A DNA stretch of 10,728 nucleotides from Azonexus sp. (GTDB lineage: Bacteria; Pseudomonadota; Gammaproteobacteria; Burkholderiales; Rhodocyclaceae): assembly GCA_030697085.1 (NCBI GenBank), contig JAUYQT010000197.1:1-10728 (forward strand). The letters are read 5' to 3'. The notes below the pieces were generated by a model that searched no databases, was not told the DNA's origin, and worked only from the letters and a program-made list of their open reading frames with translations. This document shows positions 1 through 8,038 of this stretch, in pieces (position 1 is the stretch's first letter; each line of letters opens with the position of its first letter). The translations under genes and the position numbers were made by a program.

Positions 1-327
1 TTCCTTGACGAGATTCCAGTTGGCGACTAGCGAGCCGAGAAAAAGCAGCGCGGTGGCCGGTAAAAAGAGCACCGAAAGGCCGTCGACCGCAACCAGGTAG
101 TGCACGTTGAGGCTGGCGATCCACGGCGTGCGTTCGATTAGTTGGAAGCGTTCGCCGCTTGGTGCGAAGCTGAAAAGCGCAAGAGTCGAGATGAGCAGGG
201 TCAGGAGCAGCGTCAGTGCAACAACATGGCGAGCGGCACGCGTTGGCAACAGCCAGAGCAGCGCTGCGCCGCCGAGCGGCAAAAAAATGAGTAGTGAGAG
301 GAGTGGTAGGTTGAGCGGCAGACTCAT
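1..327 (-). CDS. NuoM-like proton-conducting antiporter subunit, N-terminal part (runs off left edge)
   Basis: Only the first 109 codons are present; the gene continues past base 1. The ATG at 327 overlaps the stop of the preceding gene as ATGA, which fixes the start by translational coupling. The fragment is hydrophobic: a membrane segment at about residues 8-27, another at about 34-53, a polar loop (about 55-75), then the family motif VAVDGLS (79-85) followed by a third membrane segment. The same VDG(L/I)S motif sits at almost the same position in the two other NuoM-like proteins of this operon, so this is a further paralogue of the complex I/Mrp antiporter family. By context it is a membrane subunit of the DabA-linked inorganic carbon system. 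The key charged residues of helices 5, 7, 8 and 12 lie outside the window, so whether it can move protons cannot be judged. It could equally be called NuoN- or MrpD-like. Confidence 0.85.
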   Translation of the reverse strand, partial: MSLPLNLPLLSLLIFLPLGGAALLWLLPTRAARHVVALTLLLTLLISTLALFSFAPSGERFQLIERTPWIASLNVHYLVAVDGLSVLFLPATALLFLGSLVANWNLVKE

Positions 328-1826
328 TGGCTGAATCTCGCAGCGGCAGTCTGGCTGGCTATTTCGGTCAGGCGTAGCCAGGGTTCGGTGAAAAAGCCAA
401 TGGCCAGCATGGCGGCGAGGGCGATGCCGCAGACTAGATATTCCATGGGTAATGTGCGGTCGACGTTGAGTTCGCGGCCTTCCTTGTGCGGCGAGAGAAA
501 GGCGCGCTGGAAGGCCCAGAGCAGAAAGCCGGCGGCGGCGACGTTGCCGAGTGCGGCAGCGACGGTCGATAGCGCGCCAAAGCGGTCAATCGCCGCCTCG
601 AGCACCAGATGGGCGGCGTCGAAACCCGGCGTGCCGGGCATGCCGACGATGGCCAGGCCAAAAGTGAGGAAGGCGATGGCGAGGAAGGGAATGCGCTCAA
701 AGAGTCCCGACAGTTCGTGTAACTCAGTGGTGCCGGTGCGCCGGAAGACGAAGCCGACAATGAACCACATGCCGGTGGCGGCCAGCCCGAAATTGGCGGC
801 GAGCAGGATGGCGCCTTGAATGCCGGATTCGTGCAGGCTGAAGACGCCGATGACGAGCAGGCTGGTATGGCTGACCACGGCGAAGGCGAGCAGACGGCGC
901 AGATTGGTCTGCTGGAAAGCGAGCGCCGCCGTGAAAAAAATGCCGGCCATGGCGAAGCCGACGATATAGGGCTGCCAATATTGGACCGCTGCCGGGGTCA
1001 GGGGCAGGACAAAACGCACCATGCCGTAGATCCCCACCTTGACGCCGACCATCAGCGCCGGGGCGACGGCGATCAGGCCGTGTTGCGCCATGTTGGGTAG
1101 CCAGCCATGCAGTGGGAAAAGCGGCGTGCGTACCGCGAGGCCATAGAAAAGTAGATAAAAAGCGGCGGTCTGGAATTTGCCGGGGGGCGCTGCGCCGACC
1201 AGTTCAAATAGATCGAAGCTCCAATAGCCGCCATTGGCATCGGCATAGGCCCAGCTCAGCACCACACAGCCGGCACTGAAAAGCGCCCAGCCGAAGGCTT
1301 GATACTGGATGAAGCGGGCCAGCGCGAGAATTTCGGCTCGTGACGAGGCCCAGCGCCGTAGCAGGAACACGACGGCCCATAATTCCAGCGCCGAAAAAGC
1401 GCAGAACCAGGCGAGATTGACCGTGACCAGCATGCCGACCAGGCCGGCTTCGGCGAGCAGCAAGACCGCAAACAGCCGGCCCGGCGAGATCATGCCGCGG
1501 CTCATGCCATACAGGGTCATCAGGAAGGTGAGCAGCGCGGTGACGAGTAAAAAGAGCAGGCTAAGGCCGTCGACCGCGACATGGTAGGCAATCAAATCAA
1601 CCCGTTCGGCCAGTTGCAACGCCGGCAGCAAGGGGTCGATACGGCTGGTGGCGACGATGCAGAGCAGCAGTTCGGCCAGCGCGAAGACCTTGCCGGCAAT
1701 GACTGCGGTCGACCGTTCTTTGAAGGCAAAAACCACGAGCGCGCCAATGATGGGCAGTAACTGAAGCCAGATCAGCAGGGGCAGGCTGGATTGTTCCTGC
1801 CAGAAAATCTCGCTCAGCGGGCCCAT
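324..1826 (-). CDS. Divergent NuoM-like proton-conducting antiporter subunit
   Basis: A 500-residue polytopic membrane protein of the NuoL/M/N-MrpA/D antiporter family, with roughly 14 membrane segments. Landmarks are VAVDGLS (83-89), FSALELW with the helix-5 glutamate E148, VRTPLFPLHGWLP (232-244), VGVKVGIYG with the helix-8 lysine K263, and NLRRLLAFAVVSH (308-320), which matches the NuoM DIK..AYSSISH region. It departs from typical NuoM at two points of the proton path: the helix-7 lysine (FGVKMP in the first operon gene) is arginine R233, and the helix-12 glutamate of the GxxGFxxE motif aligns with A405, with D403 and E410 close by. The ATG overlaps the upstream stop as TAATG. It is probably a membrane partner of the DabA/NuoL-like proteins in a bicarbonate-accumulating complex. 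Database names are likely to be NuoM or proton-conducting transporter subunit; a true complex I role is unlikely because no other nuo genes are adjacent. Confidence 0.9.
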   Translation of the reverse strand: MGPLSEIFWQEQSSLPLLIWLQLLPIIGALVVFAFKERSTAVIAGKVFALAELLLCIVATSRIDPLLPALQLAERVDLIAYHVAVDGLSLLFLLVTALLTFLMTLYGMSRGMISPGRLFAVLLLAEAGLVGMLVTVNLAWFCAFSALELWAVVFLLRRWASSRAEILALARFIQYQAFGWALFSAGCVVLSWAYADANGGYWSFDLFELVGAAPPGKFQTAAFYLLFYGLAVRTPLFPLHGWLPNMAQHGLIAVAPALMVGVKVGIYGMVRFVLPLTPAAVQYWQPYIVGFAMAGIFFTAALAFQQTNLRRLLAFAVVSHTSLLVIGVFSLHESGIQGAILLAANFGLAATGMWFIVGFVFRRTGTTELHELSGLFERIPFLAIAFLTFGLAIVGMPGTPGFDAAHLVLEAAIDRFGALSTVAAALGNVAAAGFLLWAFQRAFLSPHKEGRELNVDRTLPMEYLVCGIALAAMLAIGFFTEPWLRLTEIASQTAAARFSQ

Positions 1827-3352
1827 TAGAGAATCACCACGAAAGTCGCCATCACCGCCATCATCAAATAGCGCGGCTGTTCGAGCAGGTTTTCCAGGGT
1901 TTGCAGGTAGCTGCCGAGACGGCGCAGCAGTTGCTCTCCGATGCCGCCGCGGCCACGGAGCAGCAGACGGTTTTCAATTCGCTGCAAGGCTTCGGCGCTC
2001 GCGGCCAGAAGGTGGCCGGGCAGGCCGCTGGTCAGAATCAGCGGGTATTTGGGATCAATCGGCTGGCCGCGCCCGGGCTCGCCGATGGCGTGGTCGATGA
2101 AGTTTTCTTCCAGATTGCGGAGGTCGCGGGCGAACGATTCGGTCGGTTGAAGGAGTAGCGCTAGCCCTAATTTATCGAGCCAGAAATGTTGCTGCGCTGC
2201 GGTGTAAAGGAGCTGGTTACGGCACAACCAGGCGGGCGGCGGCGCTGGTCGCCCACGGGTGATGACCAGCCAGGAAGGAGCGAGGAGAAATTGCCAGGTC
2301 CGCCAGGCGGCGTGCAGGCAAAGATGGACGGTCGCCAGCGTTGTCCAGCCGAGGCCGATTTCGATGAACATCAGCGCGACTTGAAACACCGTGGCAAAGA
2401 TCAGTGCCGATTTGACATCGGTCTGGACCAGGCCGCAGAGCCAGGCGTAGAGGGCGGTCAGCGTACCGATGAAAATCAGGACGGCCAGCACCTCCGGCAG
2501 TTGGGTCAGTAAGGGTTCGAGGCGCAACATCAGGTAAACACCGGCATGCACCATCACGGCGCCGTAAAAAATGGCCGATGATGGGGTTGGTCCTTCCAGC
2601 GCCCGGGTGATCCACGGCGTGAAGGGTAATTGGGCCGATTTGGCCAAGGCGGCGAGGACGAAGCCGAGGGCGATCAGGCGGGCGTTGGCGCCGCTGAGTG
2701 TTGCGCCGGTGGTCAGTACCGGCCACTCGAAACTACCCAGCCAGGCGGCAGAAAAACCCAGGGCGAGGAGGAATCCGGCATCGCCGCCGCGGTTGGTGAT
2801 AAAGGCAAATAGCGCGTTTCCGCTTGCCACTGGGCGTTGCCAGGCATAGGCAATGAGCAAAAACGACGCAATGCCGCACATTTCCCAGCCGATAAAGGCG
2901 AGCAGACCGTTGCCGGCGAGTATTACGATTTGAATGCCGGCGAGAAAGAGGCTGAGGATAATAAAGAAGCGGTGAAAGCCCACTTCGCGGTGCAGGTAAT
3001 TGGCTGAAAAACGTACGACCAGCCAGCCGATTAGCGCGGTTAGGGTGGAAACACTGAGTGACAGGCGATCAAGCAAAAAAGAAATGCTGCCATGCCAATT
3101 GCCGCTGGCGAACCAGATACCGAGGACGCGATGCCCCGGTACGGCACCGTGCCACAACGCGTTGCCATCGATGGCGAGGAGCAACAATAAGCCGCCAAGT
3201 GCAGCCAGGGCGGCTAGGCGGGCGGTTAGCGGTTCGGCGCTATCGCCGCTGGCCCGGCTGAGGAGAACGCGGCTGCCGATGATAAGCACGGCGAAGAGCG
3301 GCAGCGCCGGTACCAGCCAAACGACATCGGCAAGGTGAGCGAGTAGGTTCAT
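1826..3352 (-). CDS. NuoL/DabB-like antiporter subunit, shortened form beside DabA
   Basis: A 508-residue membrane protein with a NuoL-type core: LLDRLS (93-98), a Y-L-H-R-E-G-F-RFF stretch (119-130), GWEMCGIASFLLI with helix-5 E157, FITNRGGD (184-191), AKSAQLPF with helix-7 K238, EGPTPSSA (253-260), MVHAGVYLMLR with H269, and VQTDVKSALI with K314. After the helix-11 region (HLCLHAAWRTWQFL, 343-356) it jumps to a segment resembling the NuoL C-terminus: WLDKLGLALLLQPTESFARD (391-410), then an amphipathic stretch and a last membrane helix (494-508). Helices equal to NuoL 12-15, with the helix-12 lysine, are missing, and the helix-11 lysine is R351. NuoL is usually just over 600 residues. The start at 3352 was chosen over an in-frame start at 3439 because the latter adds 29 polar residues and overlaps DabA; no strong ribosome site is seen before it. 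As the nearest neighbour of dabA it is the best candidate for the ion-conducting partner DabB. Confidence 0.88.
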   Translation of the reverse strand: MNLLAHLADVVWLVPALPLFAVLIIGSRVLLSRASGDSAEPLTARLAALAALGGLLLLLAIDGNALWHGAVPGHRVLGIWFASGNWHGSISFLLDRLSLSVSTLTALIGWLVVRFSANYLHREVGFHRFFIILSLFLAGIQIVILAGNGLLAFIGWEMCGIASFLLIAYAWQRPVASGNALFAFITNRGGDAGFLLALGFSAAWLGSFEWPVLTTGATLSGANARLIALGFVLAALAKSAQLPFTPWITRALEGPTPSSAIFYGAVMVHAGVYLMLRLEPLLTQLPEVLAVLIFIGTLTALYAWLCGLVQTDVKSALIFATVFQVALMFIEIGLGWTTLATVHLCLHAAWRTWQFLLAPSWLVITRGRPAPPPAWLCRNQLLYTAAQQHFWLDKLGLALLLQPTESFARDLRNLEENFIDHAIGEPGRGQPIDPKYPLILTSGLPGHLLAASAEALQRIENRLLLRGRGGIGEQLLRRLGSYLQTLENLLEQPRYLMMAVMATFVVIL

Positions 3353-3393
3353 CGGGAAAATCTCGGCGCTGCGGTAAAAATGCCAATCTTCAT
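3349..3393 (-). other. 14-codon mini-ORF bridging dabA and the NuoL-like gene
   Basis: The ATG at 3393 overlaps the dabA stop as ATGA. The frame reads MKIGIFTAAPRFSR and ends in a TGA that overlaps the ATG of the next gene (again ATGA, at 3352-3349). It therefore fills exactly the only sizeable gap between genes in the operon. No strong Shine-Dalgarno site precedes the downstream ATG, so ribosomes finishing dabA could pass through this frame and restart. A coupling role is inferred from geometry alone; the peptide itself resembles nothing I recognise and chance is possible. Confidence 0.35.
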
Positions 3394-6300
3394 GCTGGCC
3401 TCCCCAACAAGAGCGCTGGTGGCAAGGCTTCGCGCTCACCGGCGAACCATTCGCTCGAGTGCGCCACCTGGGGCAATACGGCCTTGCCAGACCAGGCGAG
3501 CCAGCCGCGGCGCGGGCAGTATTGTTCGATGGCTGCGACCATGGAGTCGTCGGCTGGCCCCAGGGGCGACGGGTTTTTTGCCGCCAAAATGATCCAGCTA
3601 TTGTTGATCAATTCTTGTAGTGCGGGTTGGCGGTTGAGGATGGCGCTGAGAATGGCGGTTGTCTGTTCGACGACGACGAGCAGGCGCATCGGTTCGTGAA
3701 TTTCAACCATCTGCCAGGGCAGACCGGTGCGCAGGTCCGAATCGGCGCCTTCCATGACGCCGAACAGGCCGGTGAGGTTGTGGGTGATTTTTGAGCCACA
3801 ACCGAAGCGTTCGTTATCGACGCTGGAAAAATAATATTCCAGGGCGATGCCGGCGCCGACCGGGGCGGTGGCGAGCAGGATGCTTTCGAGAATGTGGCCC
3901 TCGTCATCCGTCGTCGGATCATGGGAGATCAGGAAGACGCGGCGGTCGAGGAATAGCCCGCGGCTCATGCTGCGGCGGCCGATAAAGGCGGCGGCATTGT
4001 TGGCGTGGCCGAGTTCTGGCCGGGTTTGGGAAATGTCGTGGGCGCGGGCAAGCACATGCTGCTGTCCTTGCCAGGGGGAAAGCCGTTCCGGGGCTGAGGC
4101 GAAGCGTCGACAACGCTCGGCGGCATGCGCCCGACAGGCTTCGCTCAATTGAGCGAGCAACTGGTCAAGCGCGGCTTGCCAGGTATTTGGCACCTGCGCG
4201 AGGTCGTACCATTCGACAGTGTCGTCGCAAGTGTTGTGCTCGGCGGCGATAAACCAGGTTGTGGGCGGAATCATCAGCCCACGTTTTGCCAGCTCGGCAC
4301 GCACCGCCGGGCGGTTCGCCATCGTCGCAAAGACGCGTGCATTCGGCCCGCCATGGCGGCCCGAGCAGGCGCCGCAATCGTAGGCGGAAAGGTGTGGATT
4401 GTTCTGGCTGCCTGAGCCGTGGCCGAGTAGCAGAACCAGCGGGGCGAAGGCGTCGGTCAGGCCGATGCTGCGCAGGAAGGTTTCAATGCGGTCAACCTGC
4501 TCAGTTTCGCTAAATCCGGTTTGTGGCTGTTCGGGTGTGGCGGTAGTTGCGATGGGCGGCTCGCTTGTCAGGCTGAGTTCGGTACTGACGCTGCCATCGA
4601 ACTGTCGGCGCCAGCGCTGGTTCGCCGAGCCGAACCAGCCGGGGGTAAGACTGTTGGCGAGCAATGAAGCGAGCGCTGGCCCAGCCGCTAAAGCAGTGAG
4701 TAACGGCCCACTAATTGCGTGGCGTCGTGTTGATTGATAGAGCCGCTCGCGCCAGCGCAGGCGCGTTTCCCGTCGCTGTGTATGCACGGTAAAGCTGGGT
4801 TTGGCCTCGTGCGTTGGCAATTCACGCACCAGATTTTTTGGCTGCACAACGACCGGGCAAAGCGCTGTTTTGTCGGTATCGTCCAGCCCCTGCCAATACA
4901 TGGCGACGCCAAAAAACCCGGCGGCGCCGTAAGTGGCAATGTTCGGGGCGATTTCCTCGAGATGCCGGCGGGTGCCTTCTTCGCGGTCGTCCATGCAGAA
5001 TATGACCTGCGCTGACGGACTGGGCGGGGTTGCTCGCCGTGGGTGGTTGGTGGCGAGCGCGACAAATAGTTGTTCGCGGTAATGACGTTCGTAGGCAAGT
5101 AGCCAGATTTGGCTGCGTTGCATCGGTGTCAGGTGGTCGGCACAGTCCACTAGTGCGCTGATTTCCCTGTGCTCGATTGTCGATAGATCGGCCAGTGTCA
5201 GATGTAATCGACGGCTCAGTCCGGCCAGGCGCCAGGCTCGGCTTGCGGCTGTGCCATTGGCGCTCGTGCCGGCAATCGATTCAGCCAGCTTTTGCCATAA
5301 TTCATCGCTGCCGGTCGCGTCGGCGCGTACTTGATTCGCCGATTGGTGCTGCAATTCCTCCGGCAGGCTTTGACGGCGCAGGGCGTCGCGGACAAAAAAT
5401 TCGGCGGGATGGCTGGCGTAGTAGTCGCTGAATTCAGCGAAATTCATCGACGTGCCGCTCAGTCGCGTCATCAGATCATCACAAAGCAGGCGCTCGAGCA
5501 GCACGCGAACGGCCAGGTAATCGAGCATCGCGACCGGCGTGCCGTCGCCGCGCCCTGGGTTGCGCTCGCGCCAGAGCACCATGCCGGACCAGCCGGGGAG
5601 TTCCAGGCTCAGGCGTTGCAGGTAGCCGTACCAAAGGTCTTGATCGGGAATCAGGTGGGCGAGTGCCTCGAGCAATACGTCGAGAGGGTCGTCAACCAGG
5701 TGCGTGATTTCGTCGCGCACATTGGGTAACTCATCAAGTTCCCAGAACATATCCTGGCTGGCACTGGCTCGCCAGGCGGCGAAAAATCCCTGGCCCTGCG
5801 CCGGGTTGCGCCAGGCGGCAACGCCGAGGTCAAGATGAGCGGCAAGTTGGCGTTGCAGGATGTAGCGGACGCGCTCCAGCACATCCTCGCCGCTGAGATG
5901 TTCGAGCAGGCTGCGTAGGGTCCAGTCCTGGCCGACACGTTGGCAAAGTTCGCGCCAGCGAGTAATGGCGCTGGTTTGCCAGTCAGTGAGCGGCGGCTCA
6001 AGCATGGCGTCAACGGCAGCATCTGCGGTCAACGTTAAAAAATGGGCAAAAAATGGATCGTTTGCCAGCTCGTGTTCACGTTTCAACCAGTCAATGCGCT
6101 GAGCACTCGGTGTATCCGGTGACTCGAGCAGGCTGGCGAGCAGGATGTCGCGTTGCGTCAGGGCGCCGATCAGCGGCTGGTCGAGATCCGGTAAGCCAGC
6201 CTCGTCGAGCGCAGCGCACAGGTCGTCCCGAGTGATCCGCCCCTTGTCATAACATTCGCGGAACTTGCTCTCTGGCCAATAGGTCGTGGCGCCGGTGAGC

Positions 6301-6467
6301 CGCTGCGCGGCGGCCAGTGCTTCGGGAAATGGCAGGTGCTGAAAGCCATGCAAGGTGTTGTGATGGACAAAGTCACGGATCGGCGCTTGTGCCGGCAGCA
6401 CATGTGTCAGGTGCTCGACCCACTGAGCCAGGCGTTGGCGGATGGGGACTGTGTGGTCGAGGTTCAT
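3390..6467 (-). CDS. dabA: DabA: DUF2309 carbonic-anhydrase-like subunit of inorganic carbon transporter
   Basis: A 1025-residue soluble protein of the DUF2309 (PF10070) family, the DabA half of DAB carbon accumulation systems, thought to sit on the cytoplasmic face of its membrane partner and hydrate CO2 at a beta-carbonic-anhydrase-like zinc site. The expected zinc ligands are visible: C491 and D493 in FCMDDREE, H683 in LLGHGSGSQNNPH and C698 in YDCGACSG. The H-to-C spacing of 15 equals that of Halothiobacillus DabA (H524, C539), and R495 follows in the C-x-D-x-R arrangement. The N-terminus has the family signature FVHHNTLHGFQHLPF (33-47); another conserved stretch is EHNTCDDTVEW (743-753). 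It is long for the family, with about 140 more residues before the zinc site than the Halothiobacillus protein. The start at 6467 follows a GGGGGATGAG ribosome site and lies one base after the upstream stop; an in-frame start 87 bases earlier would only add residues read inside the upstream gene. Neighbours on both sides are antiporter-type membrane proteins, as expected for DabA-DabB. Confidence 0.93.
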   Translation of the reverse strand: MNLDHTVPIRQRLAQWVEHLTHVLPAQAPIRDFVHHNTLHGFQHLPFPEALAAAQRLTGATTYWPESKFRECYDKGRITRDDLCAALDEAGLPDLDQPLIGALTQRDILLASLLESPDTPSAQRIDWLKREHELANDPFFAHFLTLTADAAVDAMLEPPLTDWQTSAITRWRELCQRVGQDWTLRSLLEHLSGEDVLERVRYILQRQLAAHLDLGVAAWRNPAQGQGFFAAWRASASQDMFWELDELPNVRDEITHLVDDPLDVLLEALAHLIPDQDLWYGYLQRLSLELPGWSGMVLWRERNPGRGDGTPVAMLDYLAVRVLLERLLCDDLMTRLSGTSMNFAEFSDYYASHPAEFFVRDALRRQSLPEELQHQSANQVRADATGSDELWQKLAESIAGTSANGTAASRAWRLAGLSRRLHLTLADLSTIEHREISALVDCADHLTPMQRSQIWLLAYERHYREQLFVALATNHPRRATPPSPSAQVIFCMDDREEGTRRHLEEIAPNIATYGAAGFFGVAMYWQGLDDTDKTALCPVVVQPKNLVRELPTHEAKPSFTVHTQRRETRLRWRERLYQSTRRHAISGPLLTALAAGPALASLLANSLTPGWFGSANQRWRRQFDGSVSTELSLTSEPPIATTATPEQPQTGFSETEQVDRIETFLRSIGLTDAFAPLVLLLGHGSGSQNNPHLSAYDCGACSGRHGGPNARVFATMANRPAVRAELAKRGLMIPPTTWFIAAEHNTCDDTVEWYDLAQVPNTWQAALDQLLAQLSEACRAHAAERCRRFASAPERLSPWQGQQHVLARAHDISQTRPELGHANNAAAFIGRRSMSRGLFLDRRVFLISHDPTTDDEGHILESILLATAPVGAGIALEYYFSSVDNERFGCGSKITHNLTGLFGVMEGADSDLRTGLPWQMVEIHEPMRLLVVVEQTTAILSAILNRQPALQELINNSWIILAAKNPSPLGPADDSMVAAIEQYCPRRGWLAWSGKAVLPQVAHSSEWFAGEREALPPALLLGRPA

Positions 6468-6468
6468 C

Positions 6469-7914
6469 TCATCCCCCGAATAGCCGTGCCATCTGGCTGA
6501 CGCTGCCGGCGACAAGATCAAGCAAGGGCGCCGGCCAGACGCCAAGGGTGACAATGCTGAGCGCGAGAATGCCGGCCGCGGCGCTTTCGGTTCGCGTCAT
6601 ATCGGCGATTTGCATCGGCGGCCCTTTCAGGCACAGGCGACCGATGACGCGCAGGCTGTAAGCCGCGGCGATCAACATGCTGAGAAGGATGATCGAAATC
6701 CAGCCACCCCAGCGGCCGAAACCGCCGACCAGTGCATGCAGTTCGGCAATGAAGCCGGCGCTGCCCGGCAAGCCAATCGCGGCGAGTAGCGCAAAGGCGG
6801 TAAAAAAAGCGAAGCGCGGTGCCTTGCCGAGCAGTGAGCCGTAATCGGCCAGATCGCGACTGTGCGTGCGCTGGTAGAGCAGGCCGACAATCAGAAAGAG
6901 CAGACCGGCGGTCAGGCCGTGCGCCACCATCTGCATTACGGCGCCAGTCAAGCCGGTCACATTGAGGCTGGCGATGCCGAGTAGGACAATGCCCATATGT
7001 GAAATCGACGAATAGGCGACCATCGCTTTCAAATCCTGCTGCCGCCAGGCGAGGATGCCGCCATAAAGCAGGCTGATAAAGGCCAGTAAAGCCAGCCAGT
7101 CTTGCGCGGCGAGAAGCGCGGCAGGCAAGGTTTCGGCGGCACGAATCAGACCGTAAGCGCCCATTTTGAGGAGTACGCCGGAGAGCAGAATCGACACCGG
7201 GCTGGGCGCCTCGACGTGGGCCAGCGGTAGCCAGCCATGTAGCGGAAAAACGGGCATTTTGACGCCGAAGCCAATAAAGAAGCCGGCGAAAATCAATAGC
7301 TGCGTTTGCACCGGCAAGTTACGCCCACCTGCGGCCATGTCGGCCATGGCAAAACTGTGGCCGGGTGCCGCGTCATAGAGGAAGAGCAGGGCGACCAGCA
7401 TGAAGACAGAACCACCCAGCGTATACATAAAGAAATTAAGCGCTGCTCGCTGCCGGTTCGGCCCCCCCAGGCGGTCGATCAGGAAAAATAGCGGGAGTAG
7501 GGTGGCTTCCCAGAAAACATAGAACAGGGACCAGTCGCGGGCGGTGAAGACGCCGAAAATGGCGGACTCAAGCAGCAGTACCAGGGTGAAATAAAGCCGT
7601 GCCCCGGCTTCCATTCGGTGTGAAACCAGCACGGCAATGAGCGTCAGCAGTGCGGTCAACAGCAACATGGCCAGCGAAATGCCATCGACCCCAAGCGCAA
7701 AATAAGAACCGAGCCGGGCATTCCAGGCCCGGCTTTCAAACATCTGTACCGCTGGCCCCGCCGGATCAAAGTGGGCGGCCAGCCAGAGCGAATAGGCGAG
7801 CGCCAGCAGTGAAAAAAACATCGCTACCTGCCAAAGCAGGACAGGTCGGCGCGCCGGAAAAACAGCCACGGCGACAGCCCCGATGACCGGCAGAAAGACC
7901 AATGCCTTCAGCAC
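6469..7914 (-). CDS. NuoM-like proton-conducting antiporter subunit (canonical residues)
   Basis: First gene of the minus-strand operon: 481 residues, about 14 membrane segments, very close to NuoM of complex I, where this family moves protons through a chain of buried charged residues. The chain looks intact: helix-5 E136 in FYVFWEATLLPLFFLI, helix-7 K219 in GFGVKMPVFPLHGWLP, helix-8 K250 in LSGVLLKMGAYG, K296 in QDLKAMVAYSSISHMG, and helix-12 E391 in LPGSAGFIAEL. The VDGIS motif is at 76-80. The start is a GTG at 7914; a GGAGCGGGG stretch upstream can serve as ribosome site, and no upstream alternative fits. Its TGA is separated from the dabA ATG by one base, so the two are surely co-translated. 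It is not part of a nuo operon here, so the role is inferred to be energy coupling for DabA. Mrp-type cation/proton exchange is the main alternative. Confidence 0.93.
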   Translation of the reverse strand: MLKALVFLPVIGAVAVAVFPARRPVLLWQVAMFFSLLALAYSLWLAAHFDPAGPAVQMFESRAWNARLGSYFALGVDGISLAMLLLTALLTLIAVLVSHRMEAGARLYFTLVLLLESAIFGVFTARDWSLFYVFWEATLLPLFFLIDRLGGPNRQRAALNFFMYTLGGSVFMLVALLFLYDAAPGHSFAMADMAAGGRNLPVQTQLLIFAGFFIGFGVKMPVFPLHGWLPLAHVEAPSPVSILLSGVLLKMGAYGLIRAAETLPAALLAAQDWLALLAFISLLYGGILAWRQQDLKAMVAYSSISHMGIVLLGIASLNVTGLTGAVMQMVAHGLTAGLLFLIVGLLYQRTHSRDLADYGSLLGKAPRFAFFTAFALLAAIGLPGSAGFIAELHALVGGFGRWGGWISIILLSMLIAAAYSLRVIGRLCLKGPPMQIADMTRTESAAAGILALSIVTLGVWPAPLLDLVAGSVSQMARLFGG

Positions 7915-7964
7915 GCGCCGGCCCCGCTCCCGTTTGCCGAATCTATTGTTGTTTTCATGCGGTA

Positions 7965-7995
7965 ATTATGCCAGCGTCGCCTGCCATATATACAA
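7965..7995 (-). promoter_or_regulatory. Candidate promoter for the antiporter-dabA operon
   Basis: On the minus strand, TGG followed by CATAAT (7973-7965) gives an extended -10 element with five of six consensus bases. The -35 is weak: TTGTAT (7995-7990) at a long 19-bp spacing. It lies about 50 bases before the GTG start. No repressor or activator site could be assigned. Confidence 0.35.
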
Positions 7996-8038
7996 GCGAA
8001 AGCTGAACCAATGCGGCTATCCCGCCTCAAACCGACGT

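Noticed and set aside
388..819. A 143-codon plus-strand open frame, and similar long plus-strand frames at 2186-2512 and 5331-5729
   Set aside because: They lie opposite well-supported membrane or DabA genes, give basic or low-complexity proteins without motifs, and are explained by GC-rich third positions of the real genes.
3353..3439. A 29-residue N-terminal extension of the NuoL-like protein
   Set aside because: It is polar and cysteine-rich, unlike the family N-terminus, and overlaps the end of dabA. The ATG at 3352 begins directly before the first membrane helix.
6468..6554. A 29-residue N-terminal extension of DabA
   Set aside because: It lies inside the preceding gene; the ATG at 6467 has a good ribosome site and a one-base gap after the upstream stop.
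1..7914. A complex I (nuoL-nuoM-nuoN) operon
   Set aside because: DabA is embedded in the operon, two or more NuoM-like paralogues are present, the NuoL-like protein is shortened, and no other nuo genes are seen in the window.
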